NCBI GenBank assembly: GCA_910584205.1
Contig: CAJUAA010000002.1
Coordinates: forward strand, 159,856 to 223,855
Length of the DNA stretch: 64,000 nt
Source: an uncultured Lachnospiraceae bacterium
Lineage (GTDB): Bacteria > Bacillota > Clostridia > Lachnospirales > Lachnospiraceae
Reading direction: 5' to 3'
In this document: piece after piece, positions 49,935 through 57,116 of the stretch
How positions within the stretch are numbered: the first letter of the stretch is position 1
Layout: each line of letters starts with the position of its first letter
The notes under the pieces: generated by a model
Told to the model about the DNA's origin: nothing
Database searches by the model: none
The model's input: the letters and a program-made list of their open reading frames with translations, nothing else
Position numbers and translations under genes: made by a program

Positions 49935-51120
49935 CAGGCGGATCATCACGCATCTGAGGGACCGGGTACTGGCAGACGCGCTCTATGAGGACGGGCAGCT
50001 TGCGGAGCTGTCCCTGGTCCCGGAGGGACAGGAATCCCTTCTGGGGAATATTTACGTGGGAAAGGTAAACCATATCGTTAAGAACATCCAGGCGGCGTTT
50101 GTGGAGGTGGAAAAGGGCGTGCTCTGCTATCTTCCGCTGGAGGATGTCCGGCATCCCATTTATACAAAGCCCAAAAAAAGAGACGCGCTGACGGAAGGGG
50201 ACGAACTGCTGGTGCAGGTCAGCCGGGAAGCGGTGAAGACAAAAGCGCCCTCCGTGACGACGAATCTGAATCTGACCGGGCGGTATCTGGTGCTGACCAC
50301 AGGAAACCGCGTGACCGGGTATTCCGCAAAGCTTACTTCCGGGGAAAAGAAAAGGCTGTCGGGGCTTCTGGAGACGTTTCCGCTTCCGGAAGCGGGCCTG
50401 ATCGTCCGGACCAACGCGGGGCAGGCGGAAGAAGCGGAGATCCGGAGGGAATATGAAAGGCTTCTGGAGCAGTACCATGATCTTCTGGAGCATGGGGTGC
50501 ACCGTACGGTTTATTCCTGCGTGAAAAGGAGCCGTTCGCCCTGGCTTACGTCGCTTCTTGGAAGCCGGCGCGGCAATCTGACGGAGATTCTGACGGACGA
50601 CCGGATTCTGTATGGACAGATCCTGGAATTTCTGATGGAGGAGATGCCGGCGGAGGCGGAAAAACTCCGGCTTTATGAAGACCGGATGCTTTCCCTGCAG
50701 GCGCTGTACCGGATGGAGAAGGGGCTGTCGGACGCCCTGTCCAGAAAGGTCCTTCTGAAGTCCGGCGCGGATCTGGTCATCGAGCCCACGGAAGCTTTGA
50801 CGGTCATCGACGTGAACAGCGGAAAATGCACGAAGGGGAAGGACCGGCAGGAGACCATACGGAAGATCAACCGGGAGGCGGCGTCCGAGATCGCGCGGCA
50901 GATGCGGCTTCGGAACCTGTCCGGCATCATTCTGGTGGATTTTGTGGACATGGAAAGCCGGAAAGACGGGCAGGAACTTCTGAGGTTTATGCGGGAGCTT
51001 CTGAAGAGAGATCCCATGAAGGCGGCCGCGGTGGACATTACGGAGCTGGGACTGATGGAGCTGACGAGAAAGAAGCAGAAGAAGACACTTTTGGAGCAGG
51101 CAAAGGAGTGCGGAATATGA
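49927..51120 (+). CDS. rng: Ribonuclease E/G family endoribonuclease (RNase G-like)
   Basis: 397 residues starting from TTG at 49927 with GGGGGA six bases upstream; the first residues fit the family. An S1-like domain ('GNIYVGKVNHIVKNIQAAFV', about 35-110), then the nuclease with the metal-binding Asp pair in 'LTVIDVNSGKCTKGKDRQET' (about 298) and 'NLSGIILVDFVDMES' (about 341). It is shorter than E. coli RNase G (489) and has no C-terminal scaffold. It cleaves single-stranded RNA in rRNA maturation and mRNA decay. It overlaps the prp gene by 4 bp. Confidence 0.9.
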   Translation: MDSRRIITHLRDRVLADALYEDGQLAELSLVPEGQESLLGNIYVGKVNHIVKNIQAAFVEVEKGVLCYLPLEDVRHPIYTKPKKRDALTEGDELLVQVSREAVKTKAPSVTTNLNLTGRYLVLTTGNRVTGYSAKLTSGEKKRLSGLLETFPLPEAGLIVRTNAGQAEEAEIRREYERLLEQYHDLLEHGVHRTVYSCVKRSRSPWLTSLLGSRRGNLTEILTDDRILYGQILEFLMEEMPAEAEKLRLYEDRMLSLQALYRMEKGLSDALSRKVLLKSGADLVIEPTEALTVIDVNSGKCTKGKDRQETIRKINREAASEIARQMRLRNLSGIILVDFVDMESRKDGQELLRFMRELLKRDPMKAAAVDITELGLMELTRKKQKKTLLEQAKECGI

Positions 51121-51440
51121 TACAGATACGGACGGAACGGGAAAAGGGTACCTACCGAAGCTTTTCCATAGACGGACACGCGGGTTATGCGGAGGCGGGG
51201 GAAGACATCGTATGCGCAGCCGTATCGGCGCTTGTCATCAATACGATCAATTCCATCGAAAAATTCACGGAGGACGCGTTTACCTGCGACTGCAGGGACG
51301 GCATGATCCAGAGCTGGGAATTTACCGCGGACGTCTCTCCGGAGACGGCGCTTCTGATGGATTCTCTCATGCTGGGGCTTTCCGATGTACAGAAAGCCTA
51401 TGGGGACCGGTATCTGTGCATCCGGCAGAGAGAAACATAG
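51117..51440 (+). CDS. prp: Ribosomal-processing cysteine protease Prp
   Basis: 107 residues. 'SFSIDGHAGYAEAGEDIVCA' followed by 'AVSALVINTINSIEKF' contains the His (GHAGYA) and Cys (DIVCAAVSAL) catalytic pair of Prp (YsxB), which removes the N-terminal extension of ribosomal protein L27 in Firmicutes. Its ATG overlaps the rng stop. In most relatives prp lies between rplU and rpmA; here neither gene is present on either side, so they must be elsewhere. Confidence 0.92.
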   Translation: MIQIRTEREKGTYRSFSIDGHAGYAEAGEDIVCAAVSALVINTINSIEKFTEDAFTCDCRDGMIQSWEFTADVSPETALLMDSLMLGLSDVQKAYGDRYLCIRQRET

Positions 51441-51450
51441 AGAGAAACAT
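51427..51450 (+). repeat. Perfect 12-bp tandem duplication over the prp stop codon
   Basis: AGAGAGAAACAT twice in a row (51427-51438, 51439-51450). The first copy ends within the TAG stop of prp; the second lies after it. Confidence 0.8.
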
Positions 51451-51491
51451 AAAGCGAACAGAGAGTTCAGAAATAAGACAGGGGGAGCAAC

Positions 51492-52355
51492 ATGATGAAA
51501 AAACGGCTGCGTACTGCGCGGGACCTTGTGCTGATCGCCGCGGCGTCCTTGATCTACGCTGCGGGCATCAGCCTGTTTCTGGATCCGAATAATCTGGCGC
51601 CCGGAGGGATGACCGGTATCGCGGTGATCCTGAACCGGATTCTTCCGGTGGAGACGGGTACGCTGTACCTGCTTTTGAACATACCGGTCATTCTGCTGGG
51701 CATATGGAAATTCGGAGGGCATTTTATCGTACGGACGGCGTACGCCATCGTTCTGACTTCTTTCTGCACCAATCTGCTGTCCGGGCACGGCGCGCTGACC
51801 ACCGACCCGCTTCTGGCGGCCCTGGCGGGCGGCGTGCTGATCGCCCTGGGCATCGGACTGATCTTCCGGGCCGGGGCCACCACCGGGGGCATGGATATCA
51901 TTGTCAAGATCCTGCGGCAGAAATACCGGCATCTGAAAACCGGATATCTGTTCCAGTGCATTGACATGGCGGTGGTGGCTGTCTCCGGCCTGGTCTTCCG
52001 GGATCTGAACATCGCGCTGTACGCATTGATTGCGGTCCTGATTACCGGAAGGACACTGGACTATATTCTCTACGGAGGGGATGAGGCCAGGATGATCTAT
52101 ATCGTTACCAGCCGGCCGAAAGAGGTGGGAAAGAAGCTTATGGAGGAGGTCCAGGCGGGCATCACCTATCTGAAGGGCAGAGGCGGCTGGACAGGGGAGG
52201 ATAAGGACGTGATCCTCTGCGTCATCCGCAAGCAGCTGGCTCCCCGGGTGGAGGAGACGGTGAAATCGGAGGATGCGTCCGCGTTCCTGATCGTCACCAG
52301 CGCCAATGAGATCTATGGGGAAGGCTACAAAGATTTTTTTGAAGAGAGTATGTAG
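51492..52355 (+). CDS. YitT family membrane protein (DUF161/DUF2179)
   Basis: 287 residues. Five or six membrane helices in the first 200 residues ('VLIAAASLIYAAGISLFLDP', 'NLAPGGMTGIAVILNRILPV', 'ALGIGLIFRAGATTGGMDII'), then a cytoplasmic DUF2179 domain ('MIYIVTSRPKEVGKKLMEEV', 'GGWTGEDKDVILCVIRKQ'). The family is widespread in Firmicutes and its role is unclear, though some members affect membrane or cell-envelope functions. GGGGGAG precedes the ATG. Confidence 0.9.
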   Translation: MMKKRLRTARDLVLIAAASLIYAAGISLFLDPNNLAPGGMTGIAVILNRILPVETGTLYLLLNIPVILLGIWKFGGHFIVRTAYAIVLTSFCTNLLSGHGALTTDPLLAALAGGVLIALGIGLIFRAGATTGGMDIIVKILRQKYRHLKTGYLFQCIDMAVVAVSGLVFRDLNIALYALIAVLITGRTLDYILYGGDEARMIYIVTSRPKEVGKKLMEEVQAGITYLKGRGGWTGEDKDVILCVIRKQLAPRVEETVKSEDASAFLIVTSANEIYGEGYKDFFEESM

Positions 52356-52368
52356 GAAAAGGATGGGG

Positions 52369-52393
52369 CGGATGCTCTGTCATCCGGCTTTTT
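52369..52393 (+). terminator. Terminator after the YitT-family gene
   Basis: Short stem CGGATG / CATCCG with a 6-nt loop followed by GCTTTTTA. It isolates the nrd operon from upstream transcription. Confidence 0.6.
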
Positions 52394-52424
52394 ATGGACA
52401 GTCACAGATTCCTCCAAAATGTTC

Positions 52425-52453
52425 TTGCATCTTTAACTGATTAGTGATACTAT
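52425..52453 (+). promoter_or_regulatory. Predicted promoter of the nrd operon
   Basis: TTGCAT at 52425-52430 and TACTAT at 52448-52453 with a 17-bp spacer. The -10 lies within the first NrdR-like box. Confidence 0.55.
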
Positions 52454-52494
52454 ATTTAGCGCAGACGTATTTAACAGAGCACCATATATAGTTT
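52447..52494 (+). promoter_or_regulatory. Two NrdR-like boxes in front of nrdD
   Basis: ATACTATATTTAGCGC at 52447-52462 and GCACCATATATAGTTT at 52479-52494. Both match the core of the NrdR consensus (acaCtATATaTAGtgt), and they are 32 bp apart, three helical turns, the usual spacing of the paired operator. NrdR with bound dATP would then block the promoter. The nrdR gene itself is not in the window. Confidence 0.7.
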
Positions 52495-52508
52495 TTGGAG
52501 GATTAGGA

Positions 52509-54824
52509 ATGAGAGGGAATGAGGCGATGTGCCCGGAGATGATCAAGAAGCGGAACGGGATGCCCGTGCCGTTTGATGTAAAAAAGATCAGAGATGCGAT
52601 CCGCAAGGCAAACGAGGCTGCCAGAGTGGAAGCGATCGCCCCGTATCAGTTTGAGACGCTGGTGGATGCAGTGGTGGATGCCATTCCGGACGGGAAAACA
52701 CCCAATGTAGAGCAGATCCAGGATCTGGTGGAAGAGAAGCTGATCGAGAGCGGATTTGCCAGGACGGCAAAAGCATATATCCTCTACCGCGCCGAGCACA
52801 CGAAGGTGCGCAAGACCGAGGCGGACCTGGTCAATATCTACCGGGAGCTGACGTTCACCAGTGCGGCGGATGCGGACATCAAACGGGAGAATGCCAACAT
52901 CGATGCCGATACTTCCATGGGGACCATGCTGAAATATGGTTCGGAGGGTGCCAACTATTTTGTGGACAACTATATCCTTCCAAAAGACATTGCGGCGGCA
53001 CATATCAACGGGGATATCCATATCCATGACAAGGATTTTTACATGCTGACGGAGACCTGCTGCCAGATCGATCTTTTGAAGCTGTTTCAGGACGGGTTTT
53101 CCACCGGCCACGGATATATCCGGCAGCCCCGTTCCATCGCCAGTTATGCGGCGCTGGCGTGCATTGCCATTCAGGCGAACCAGAACGAAATGCACGGAGG
53201 CCAGTCGGTGCCGAATTTTGACTATGCCATGGCGGAGGGCGTGGCGTGTACCTTCCGGAAGGAATACTACGACGCGGTGCAGCGGTATTTCTGGCTGAAT
53301 TATGACTGCGAGAGCGTGTTGGAAGATGAATTCCGCCAGGCGTTGAAGGACGCCATGCCGGAGCGCATCAACATGTCCAACATCGACGATTACGAAGAGC
53401 ATTTTGTAAAATGGTTTAAGGACTGCGGAAGACAGTGGCTTGCGCAGGAAGCAGGAGAGCCGGACATCCGCAGATGCCACCGGACCTCCATCCGCATCGC
53501 CATGAAGGAAACGGATCTGGCGACCTATCAGGCCATGGAGTCCCTGATCCACAATCTGAATACCATGAATTCCAGAGCGGGCGCCCAGGTGCCTTTCAGT
53601 TCCATCAATTACGGAACCTGTACCTCTCTGGAGGCACGCATGGCCATCCGCAACCTTCTGAAGGTGACGGACGTCGGCCTGGGCAATGGGGAGACCGCCA
53701 TCTTCCCGGTGCAGATCTTCAAGGTAAAGGAAGGGATCAATTACAATCCCGGGGATCCCAATTACGATCTGTTCCGGCTGGCCATCAAGGTATCGGCCAA
53801 ACGGCTGTTCCCGAACTTCAGCTTCATCGACGCGCCGTTTAACCTGCAGTATTATAAAAAGGGCGACTACGACACCGAGGTGGCCTACATGGGATGCCGT
53901 ACGAGGGTTATGGGAAACCACTACGACCCGGAACACGAGGTGACCTGCGGAAGAGGGAACCTGAGTTTTACTTCCATCAATCTTCCGCGGCTGGGCATTA
54001 CGGCCCACCGGAATCTGGACGTGTTCTACCAGAATCTGGACCGCAGGCTGGATCTGTGCTGCAGGCAGCTTCTGCACCGTTTCGGAATCCAGAAGAAGAA
54101 GACGGTGAAAAATTATCCGTTCCTGATGGGACAGGGAATCTGGATCGGTTCCGACGAGCTGGGAGTCCAGGACCAGGTGGGAGAGATCCTGAAGAACGGC
54201 ACGCTGAGCGTGGGCTTCATCGGGCTGGCGGAGACGCTGGTGGCGCTGACCGGACACCATCACGGGGAGAGCGAAGAGAGCCGGAAGCTGGGACTTGAGA
54301 TCATTACCCATATGAGGGAGTACATGGATCAGAAATCCGAGGAGACGGGACTGAACTTTACCCTTCTCGCCACGCCGGCAGAAGGATTGTCCGGACGGTT
54401 CGTGCGGATGGACCGGCGGCGTTTCGGGAAGATTCCGGGCGTCACGGACCGGGAATATTATACCAATTCCTTCCATGTGCCGGTCTATTATCCCATCAAT
54501 GCTTTCGAGAAGATCCGGACGGAGGCGCCCTATCACGCGCTGACCAACGCGGGGCATATCAGCTACGTGGAGCTGGACGGAGACACGGCGAAGAATCCGG
54601 AAGCTTTCGAGGCGATCATCCGCTGCATGAAGGGAAGCGGGATCGGATATGGTTCCGTGAACCATCCGGTGGACCGGGACCCGGTGTGCGGCTTTACGGG
54701 AGTGATTGACGACGTGTGTCCCAGGTGCGGGCGCCGGGAGGGCGAACCGGTCACCCTGGAGCGGCTGAGCGAACTTCGAAAAAAATATCCGGACGTACCG
54801 GTATATCTGGATCCGAATCACTGA
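52509..54824 (+). CDS. nrdD: Anaerobic ribonucleoside-triphosphate reductase NrdD, large part without glycyl-radical end
   Basis: 771 residues. N-terminal ATP-cone ('IKKRNGMPVPFDVKKIRDAI', about 8-95), then the class III barrel with 'DIHIHDKDFYMLTETCCQID', 'CIAIQANQNEMHGGQSVPNF', the finger loop and thiyl Cys in 'FSSINYGTCTSLEARMAIRN', and 'GNLSFTSINLPRLGITAHRN'. It ends with a zinc-site-like 'DPVCGFTGVIDDVCPRCGRR' and 'YPDVPVYLDPNH'. The expected glycyl-radical motif (R-x-x-GYL) is missing from this chain; it is encoded at 54950-55108. TTTTGGAGG precedes the ATG. An A7 run at 54779-54785 lies near the end. Needs NrdG activation and works only without oxygen. Confidence 0.93.
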   Translation: MRGNEAMCPEMIKKRNGMPVPFDVKKIRDAIRKANEAARVEAIAPYQFETLVDAVVDAIPDGKTPNVEQIQDLVEEKLIESGFARTAKAYILYRAEHTKVRKTEADLVNIYRELTFTSAADADIKRENANIDADTSMGTMLKYGSEGANYFVDNYILPKDIAAAHINGDIHIHDKDFYMLTETCCQIDLLKLFQDGFSTGHGYIRQPRSIASYAALACIAIQANQNEMHGGQSVPNFDYAMAEGVACTFRKEYYDAVQRYFWLNYDCESVLEDEFRQALKDAMPERINMSNIDDYEEHFVKWFKDCGRQWLAQEAGEPDIRRCHRTSIRIAMKETDLATYQAMESLIHNLNTMNSRAGAQVPFSSINYGTCTSLEARMAIRNLLKVTDVGLGNGETAIFPVQIFKVKEGINYNPGDPNYDLFRLAIKVSAKRLFPNFSFIDAPFNLQYYKKGDYDTEVAYMGCRTRVMGNHYDPEHEVTCGRGNLSFTSINLPRLGITAHRNLDVFYQNLDRRLDLCCRQLLHRFGIQKKKTVKNYPFLMGQGIWIGSDELGVQDQVGEILKNGTLSVGFIGLAETLVALTGHHHGESEESRKLGLEIITHMREYMDQKSEETGLNFTLLATPAEGLSGRFVRMDRRRFGKIPGVTDREYYTNSFHVPVYYPINAFEKIRTEAPYHALTNAGHISYVELDGDTAKNPEAFEAIIRCMKGSGIGYGSVNHPVDRDPVCGFTGVIDDVCPRCGRREGEPVTLERLSELRKKYPDVPVYLDPNH

Positions 54825-54853
54825 TTACGGAACACGAAACACACGGTAGATGT

Positions 54854-54940
54854 AAAACATACAGAACAGGCGGCGCATACAAAGTACGCAGAGCAGCCAG
54901 AATAAACAGCATATACAAAACATCCAGAACAGACAGGAGG
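54854..54940 (+). repeat. Imperfect direct repeat between nrdD and its glycyl-radical gene
   Basis: AAAACATACAGAACAGGCGG at 54854-54873 and a related copy (AAAACATCCAGAACAGACAG) beginning at 54917. The second copy runs into the ribosome binding site of the small gene. Confidence 0.5.
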
Positions 54941-54949
54941 GTATCGCAT

Positions 54950-55108
54950 ATGGCAGGAAGAGTATTGCCGGAAAACGGACAGGTAGGAGAGAATGTAAAG
55001 TTTGACCGGATTCGGAGAATCACCGGATATCTGGTGGGAACGACGGACCGTTTTAACAACGCCAAGCGTGCAGAGGAGAAAGACCGTGTCAAGCACAGCC
55101 TTTCCTGA
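54950..55108 (+). CDS. nrdD: Glycyl-radical domain of NrdD as a separate 52-residue protein
   Basis: 52 residues with its own ACAGGAGGG ribosome binding site 8 bp before the ATG. The sequence 'VKFDRIRRITGYLVGTTDRF' followed by 'NNAKRAEEKDRVKH' is the conserved C-terminus of class III reductases; the radical Gly would be residue 26 (codon 55025-55027) in R-R-I-T-G-Y-L. It should dock into the NrdD barrel so that the glycyl radical reaches the active-site Cys, and be the target of NrdG. I believe short proteins of this kind exist in relatives, but could not check. It overlaps nrdG by 23 bp. It could also be reached by frameshifting from nrdD (see findings). Confidence 0.85.
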   Translation: MAGRVLPENGQVGENVKFDRIRRITGYLVGTTDRFNNAKRAEEKDRVKHSLS

Positions 55109-55622
55109 GCCGCTTCGGATCGCGGGGGTCCAGCAGGATTCCATCGTGGACGGACCGGGCATCCGTTATGTGATTTTTACACAGGGATGCCCCCATCACT
55201 GCCCGGGATGCCACAACCCTCAGACCCATGATCCAAGGGGTGGGACGGAGGCGGACTCAGAGGAGATCCTCTCGCAGATCCGCCGCAATCCGCTGGTGTC
55301 CGGCGTCACCTTTTCCGGCGGAGAGCCCTTCTGCCAGGCGGAGGCTCTGGTCCCTCTGGCAGAGGCGGTAAAGGAGATGGGGAAGCACCTGGCGGTCTAC
55401 ACAGGCTACGTGTATGAGCAGCTTCTTGCGATGGAACGGCCGGAGGTACAGAAGCTCCTTAAGCTGGCGGACCTGCTGGTGGACGGCCCGTTTCTGCTTG
55501 AAGAGAGAGACCTGACCCTGCAGTATCGGGGCAGCGGGAACCAGCGGGTGATCGACCTTGGGAAGACCCGTGAAAAAGGAGAAGTGGTCCTGTACCGGAG
55601 CGAATACGAGGATTTGTTCTAA
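55086..55622 (+). CDS. nrdG: Anaerobic ribonucleotide reductase activating protein NrdG
   Basis: 178 residues from the GTG at 55086, chosen for AGGAG seven bases before it. 'IAGVQQDSIVDGPGIRYVIF' and the radical SAM cluster motif 'TQGCPHHCPGCHNPQTHD' (CX3CX2C), then 'TFSGGEPFCQAEAL', 'LAVYTGYVYEQLLA' and 'LLVDGPFLLEERDLTLQYRG' identify NrdG. It uses SAM to form the glycyl radical on NrdD, here probably on the separate small protein whose gene it overlaps. Confidence 0.94.
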   Translation: MSSTAFPEPLRIAGVQQDSIVDGPGIRYVIFTQGCPHHCPGCHNPQTHDPRGGTEADSEEILSQIRRNPLVSGVTFSGGEPFCQAEALVPLAEAVKEMGKHLAVYTGYVYEQLLAMERPEVQKLLKLADLLVDGPFLLEERDLTLQYRGSGNQRVIDLGKTREKGEVVLYRSEYEDLF

Positions 55623-55761
55623 AGGGTCAGAACCGTATAACAGAACATTCGAATCAGACACAGTGTCCGTGAACCGGAAAACCGGTGGCGGCGCTGCGTT
55701 TTTTCTGAACCTTTTTCCGGTCCCGGGTGTATCTGTATGCAGAAGGGAGGTGCAGGAAAGG

Positions 55762-56106
55762 ATGCTTGACGATTATATCAGACAATACGGCAGGCGGCTG
55801 TATGGACTTTGCCTGCACCTCTGTAAAGACCGCGAAGACGCGGACGACCTGTATCAGGAAACTTGGCTGAAGGCGCTGCAGAAGCTTTATACGTATGATA
55901 CGGACCGGGAATTTGAACCGTGGCTGACGCAGATCTGCGTAAATACCTGGCGAAACGCGCTCCGGCGAAGGAGAAGGAGCCCGTTCTATGACGGATTCGC
56001 AACCGGTGAGGAGAAGGACCGGTTCTTGTCCGGCGTCCCTGTTCTGTATGGCCTACGTGGCGGGGACCACGGCGGGCGGCGGCATGCTGGCAGTGATCTG
56101 CCATGA
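55762..56106 (+). pseudogene. Truncated ECF-type RNA polymerase sigma factor
   Basis: About 114 residues from the ATG at 55762. Region 2 is clear: 'MLDDYIRQYGRRLYGLCLHL', 'KDREDADDLYQETWLKALQK' and 'EFEPWLTQICVNTWRNALRR'. Soon after the basic linker ('RRRRRSPFYDGFATGEEKDR') the chain ends in an unrelated Gly/Arg-rich tail, and the region 4 DNA-binding helix-turn-helix is missing. Another frame over 56035-56120 reads a hydrophobic stretch ('MAYVAGTTAGGGMLAVICHE'), which looks like the end of a membrane protein gene. A deletion that removed region 4 and most of a neighbouring gene is the simplest explanation. Confidence 0.65.
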
Positions 56107-56124
56107 GCGAAAGGGGGACTTTCT

Positions 56125-57042
56125 ATGGCAGCAATGAGTGTGGTCATCGGATTTCTGCTGGCGTGTATGCTGCTGATTCCGACGGCCATGGGGATCTATG
56201 TATGGAGAGACGCGTCAAAGCGGGACATGAATCCGGTTCTCTGGACGGTGGTGTCGGCAGCGGCTCCTGCCTGTTCGGGATTTCTGATCTATCTTCTGGT
56301 CAGAGGCCGGTCTGTCCGGCTTCAGTGTCCGTCCTGCGGGGCGGAGGTAAAGGGCCGGGATACGGCGTGCCCGTCCTGCGGGGCGGTATTCCGGCTGACC
56401 TGCGCCTCCTGCGGCTGTCCGCTGGAGGACAACTGGATCGTATGCCCCGTGTGCGCCCTGCCTTTTGAGCAGGGCCGTACAGAGCGTGTGGTTCCGGTCA
56501 GGAAAAAAGACCGGATGCTCTGGAAACTCCTGCTGTTTCTGCTGCTTGTCCCGGCTGTGTTTCTGCTGCTTCTTCTGGCTGTAAACCTGTCCGCATCCGA
56601 TACGTACCGGTTTTCCTCCGGCATATCTTCCTATACAGAGGACGATATGGAGCATTACCGGGAGATGCCGGAAGTGTGGGAATGGCTGGAGGAGTGTCGT
56701 CAGAAGGACCCGGAAGGGGTCTACGTGCTTCGCTGGAGAGAGGAAACGGAAGAAGGGAAGAAATCCGTGCACCTGATCTACCGCCCGTCCACCGGCTATA
56801 TGCGCACCGTCAACAGCCATATGAGGGACGGATGGTTCCGGGATGTGGTGGAGGTCTCCTTTGAGGATACCGATGATCCGGCATGGGACCACGCGTATTT
56901 TCCGCTGACCTGCGTCACGGACCAGTGCAGCGAATATCCGGGGCTTGCGGTTTTGGTCAATGGGGAACCGGTTTCGTATGAGAGAACCGACATTGATTTT
57001 GACCCGACGCTGGACAAATACTGGATCCGTATGGAAGAATGA
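56125..57042 (+). CDS. Membrane protein with double zinc ribbon
   Basis: 305 residues. Two N-terminal membrane helices ('VVIGFLLACMLLIPTAMGIY' and 'VLWTVVSAAAPACSGFLIYL'), then cytoplasmic zinc ribbons with four CxxC pairs ('LQCPSCGAEVKGRDTACPSC', 'LTCASCGCPLEDNWIVCPVC'; about residues 67-113), a third helix ('LLLFLLLVPAVFLLLLLAVN') and a C-terminal outer domain with many acidic and aromatic residues ('DDMEHYREMPEVWEWLEECR'). AAAGGGGG precedes the ATG. Function unknown; the pseudogene sigma factor just upstream hints at a lost envelope-stress operon. Confidence 0.75.
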   Translation: MAAMSVVIGFLLACMLLIPTAMGIYVWRDASKRDMNPVLWTVVSAAAPACSGFLIYLLVRGRSVRLQCPSCGAEVKGRDTACPSCGAVFRLTCASCGCPLEDNWIVCPVCALPFEQGRTERVVPVRKKDRMLWKLLLFLLLVPAVFLLLLLAVNLSASDTYRFSSGISSYTEDDMEHYREMPEVWEWLEECRQKDPEGVYVLRWREETEEGKKSVHLIYRPSTGYMRTVNSHMRDGWFRDVVEVSFEDTDDPAWDHAYFPLTCVTDQCSEYPGLAVLVNGEPVSYERTDIDFDPTLDKYWIRMEE

Positions 57043-57043
57043 G

Positions 57044-57097
57044 AGAGCTTCAGCCGGCCCCCGGGGAATCTCCCGGGAGGCCGGCTGAAGCTCTTTA
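57044..57097 (+). terminator. Bidirectional terminator between the zinc-ribbon gene and the NhaC-family gene
   Basis: A 16-bp perfect outer stem (AGAGCTTCAGCCGGCC with its complement ending at 57094) continues into an inner CCCGGGA-type stem; TTT follows on the plus strand and the minus side also has a short A/T flank. It separates two convergent genes. Confidence 0.85.
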
Positions 57098-57116
57098 CAC
57101 AGGAATATTTAACAGG

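Noticed and set aside
52503..54821. Open frame of 772 codons antisense to nrdD
   Set aside because: Covers nrdD exactly on the opposite strand, which is what codon bias in nrdD would produce.
55558..55761. N-terminal extension of the truncated sigma factor
   Set aside because: The frame is open upstream into nrdG, but those residues do not match any sigma factor and the ATG at 55762 starts right at region 2.
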